Of a stretch of 7,444 bases of DNA, positions 6,515-7,444 are shown piece after piece. The first letter of the stretch is position 1, and each line of letters starts with the position of its first letter. A program made the translations under genes and the position numbers. The stretch spans positions 1 to 7,444 of the forward strand of contig SKOF01000347.1 of the NCBI GenBank assembly GCA_007120155.1, read 5' to 3'. The notes beneath the pieces are model-generated. The model searched no databases and was not told the origin of the DNA. It was given only the letters and a program-made list of their open reading frames with translations. The DNA is from Thioalkalivibrio sp. (GTDB taxonomy: Bacteria; Pseudomonadota; Gammaproteobacteria; Ectothiorhodospirales; Ectothiorhodospiraceae).

Positions 6515-7297
6515 GCGAACCGGGATGCCATGGCAAGGCGCAAGCGCGACCAGGCGGCCGCGCCCTGGTGGCGCGGGCTGCGCCTTCGTCGGGTGCTGCG
6601 CGCAATGGCGGCGGCAGGTGTGCTCGTGGTGACGCTGGGCGCCATGGCCGCCGGCGTGTCCTGGGCCCTGCAGCCGGGGACGCTGCCCGTGCGGGCAGTC
6701 CTGATCGAAGGTGAATTTCGTCACCTGGACCGGCGTGAACTGGAGGACGTGCTTGCCCCTCACGTGACGGGCGGTTTCTTCAGTGTGGATCTGAATGCGG
6801 TGGAGCGCGCGGGCACGGAACTGCCCTGGGTCTACGGCATCTCCGTGCGGCGCAACTGGCCGGACACCCTGGTGGTGCGGGTGACCGAACAGGTGCCGGT
6901 GGCGCGCTGGGGCGACACGCAGTTGGTGAATCGCTTCGGGGACGTGTTCACGCCATCACCGGACAGTCTGCCCGGGGGGCTGCCCGCGCTCGAGGGCGGG
7001 CCGGGGCGTCAGCGCACGCTCATGCGCCGTTACCTTGCTGTCCAGGCGCGACTGGCAGACGTGGGAATACAGGTGGAGGGGATCCGCGAGGATGCCCGTC
7101 AGGCCTGGCGCATCGATCTGGCGGGCGGGGCACGGATCCTGATGGGTCGAGACACGGGCGCGGATCACCTGGAGCGCCTGCTGCGTGTCTATCCCCGGGT
7201 GGCTGCCCACCGGGACGTACCCATCCGCACGATGGACCTGAGATACACCAACGGCATCGCCGTTGCCTGGGACGAAGACGCCCGGGCGGGGCAGTGA
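6512..7297 (+). CDS. ftsQ: FtsQ, divisome protein with POTRA domain
   Basis: Bitopic inner-membrane division protein; in E. coli it forms the FtsQLB complex linking early and late divisome proteins. From GTG 6512 it has 261 residues (E. coli 276). A basic cytoplasmic tail (about 1-30) precedes one hydrophobic segment (about 31-53). A POTRA domain follows (about 57-125: PVRAVLIEGEFRHLDRREL, then LPWVYGISVRRNWPD and VTEQVPVARWGD). The periplasmic beta domain ends with MDLRYTNGIAVAW (241-253), the region that contacts FtsB in E. coli. No signal-peptidase cleavage is expected. The start is uncertain: GTG 6512 has GGGGAG at 6496-6501, ten bases upstream, while ATG 6530 (255 residues) has a weaker site; an in-frame ATG at 6455 would lie deep inside ddl. 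It follows ddl by one base, out of the overlap pattern upstream, and lies 27 bases before ftsA. Confidence 0.95.
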   Translation: MANRDAMARRKRDQAAAPWWRGLRLRRVLRAMAAAGVLVVTLGAMAAGVSWALQPGTLPVRAVLIEGEFRHLDRRELEDVLAPHVTGGFFSVDLNAVERAGTELPWVYGISVRRNWPDTLVVRVTEQVPVARWGDTQLVNRFGDVFTPSPDSLPGGLPALEGGPGRQRTLMRRYLAVQARLADVGIQVEGIREDARQAWRIDLAGGARILMGRDTGADHLERLLRVYPRVAAHRDVPIRTMDLRYTNGIAVAWDEDARAGQ

Positions 7298-7314
7298 ACG
7301 ACAGTGAGGACAAA

Positions 7315-7320
7315 GAGAGG
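7315..7320 (+). promoter_or_regulatory. ftsA ribosome binding site
   Basis: GAGAGG four bases before ATG 7325 is the nearest Shine-Dalgarno-like tract; a second, GAGGA at 7306-7310, is 14 bases away and too distant to act well for this ATG. The spacing is short for an optimal site. AGAG at 7314-7317 can pair with CTCT at 7321-7324, a very small 4-bp stem that would cover part of the tract. The rest of the 27-base ftsQ-ftsA gap holds no promoter or terminator that I can recognise. Confidence 0.5.
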
Positions 7321-7324
7321 CTCT

Positions 7325-7444
7325 ATGTCGAAGCGATCCGATAAGGGAATGATTGTGGGGCTGGATATCGGCACCTCCAAGGTCGAGGCCATTGTGGGCG
7401 AGATCAACGAGGAGGGTCAGATCGAGATCATCGGCATCGGCTCC
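7325..7444 (+). CDS. ftsA: FtsA, actin-like divisome protein (5' end)
   Basis: Actin-family ATPase that tethers FtsZ filaments to the membrane and recruits later division proteins. Only 40 codons are in the window and the frame runs off the right edge; E. coli FtsA has 420 residues, so about 90% is missing, including the C-terminal amphipathic anchor. Visible is the first beta hairpin of domain 1A with the phosphate-1 ATP loop GLDIGTSK (11-18), followed by VGEINEEGQIEIIGIGS (24-40), matching the FtsA N-terminus. ATG 7325 is chosen because it gives the usual short leader before IVGLDIGT. An in-frame GTG at 7304 would add seven residues, and Met9 (7349) is also possible. Position after ftsQ is as in E. 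coli, where ftsZ follows; ftsZ is not in the window. Confidence 0.93.
   Translation, partial: MSKRSDKGMIVGLDIGTSKVEAIVGEINEEGQIEIIGIGS

Noticed and set aside
6487..6520. TTGACC near the end of ddl as a -35 box for an ftsQ promoter
   Set aside because: No acceptable -10 element lies at the proper distance. E. coli has promoters in this region, but the sequence here does not support one.
6507..6632. Small frame starting at the ATGA of the ddl stop
   Set aside because: It runs 41 codons out of frame inside ftsQ and is rich in Arg, Gly, Trp and Cys with no recognisable feature; treated as a chance frame, though kept in the findings as a possible decoy start.
4346..6645. Two long - strand frames (4346-5485 and 5689-6645)
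   Set aside because: They mirror murC/murB and ddl/ftsQ coding in the opposite direction; composition and lack of motifs mark them as shadows.
7295..7325. ftsQ and ftsA share a reading frame, so readthrough of one TGA could give an FtsQ-FtsA fusion
   Set aside because: FtsQ ends in the periplasm and FtsA is cytoplasmic, so a fusion would be topologically wrong; no readthrough signal is visible, and ftsA has its own start.

Overview
The window is a stretch of a bacterial dcw (division and cell wall) cluster. All eight genes lie on the + strand: murD (3' part), ftsW, murG, murC, murB, ddl, ftsQ and ftsA (5' end). Gene order and protein motifs point to a proteobacterium. The FtsQ and Ddl sequences resemble the Escherichia coli proteins closely (for example the FtsQ 'LPWVYGISVRRNWPD' stretch), and base composition is very GC-rich. 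murB between murC and ddl, absent from the E. coli cluster, fits a high-GC gammaproteobacterium outside the enterics, perhaps related to the Ectothiorhodospiraceae. That placement is an inference from order and composition only.

Layout: 1-941 is the end of murD, with the N-terminal domain and ATP P-loop off the left edge. 938-2143 is ftsW, 2140-3225 murG, 3222-4664 murC, 4661-5584 murB and 5581-6510 ddl. 6512-7297 is ftsQ and 7325-7444 the first 40 codons of ftsA. The first five junctions (murD/ftsW through murB/ddl) are 4-base ATGA or GTGA stop-start overlaps. The ddl/ftsQ junction has a 1-base gap and ftsQ/ftsA a 27-base gap. No other non-coding DNA is present, and I see no RNA gene, mobile element, CRISPR array or convincing factor-independent terminator. 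No stretch over 300 bases lacks a gene.

Together the genes cover much of peptidoglycan precursor synthesis and delivery. MurB and MurC make UDP-MurNAc-L-Ala, MurD adds D-Glu, Ddl supplies D-Ala-D-Ala, and MurG completes lipid II. FtsW polymerises lipid II at the septum, and FtsQ and FtsA are divisome scaffold and membrane-anchor proteins. All visible genes look intact with their key catalytic residues.

I did not find a previously undescribed system. The points worth a second look are modest: the unbroken run of coupled junctions, a MurB that looks like the short type II form, a GC-rich stem abutting the ddl ribosome binding site, an uncertain ftsQ start with a decoy ATGA, and a Gln in a conserved MurD loop.
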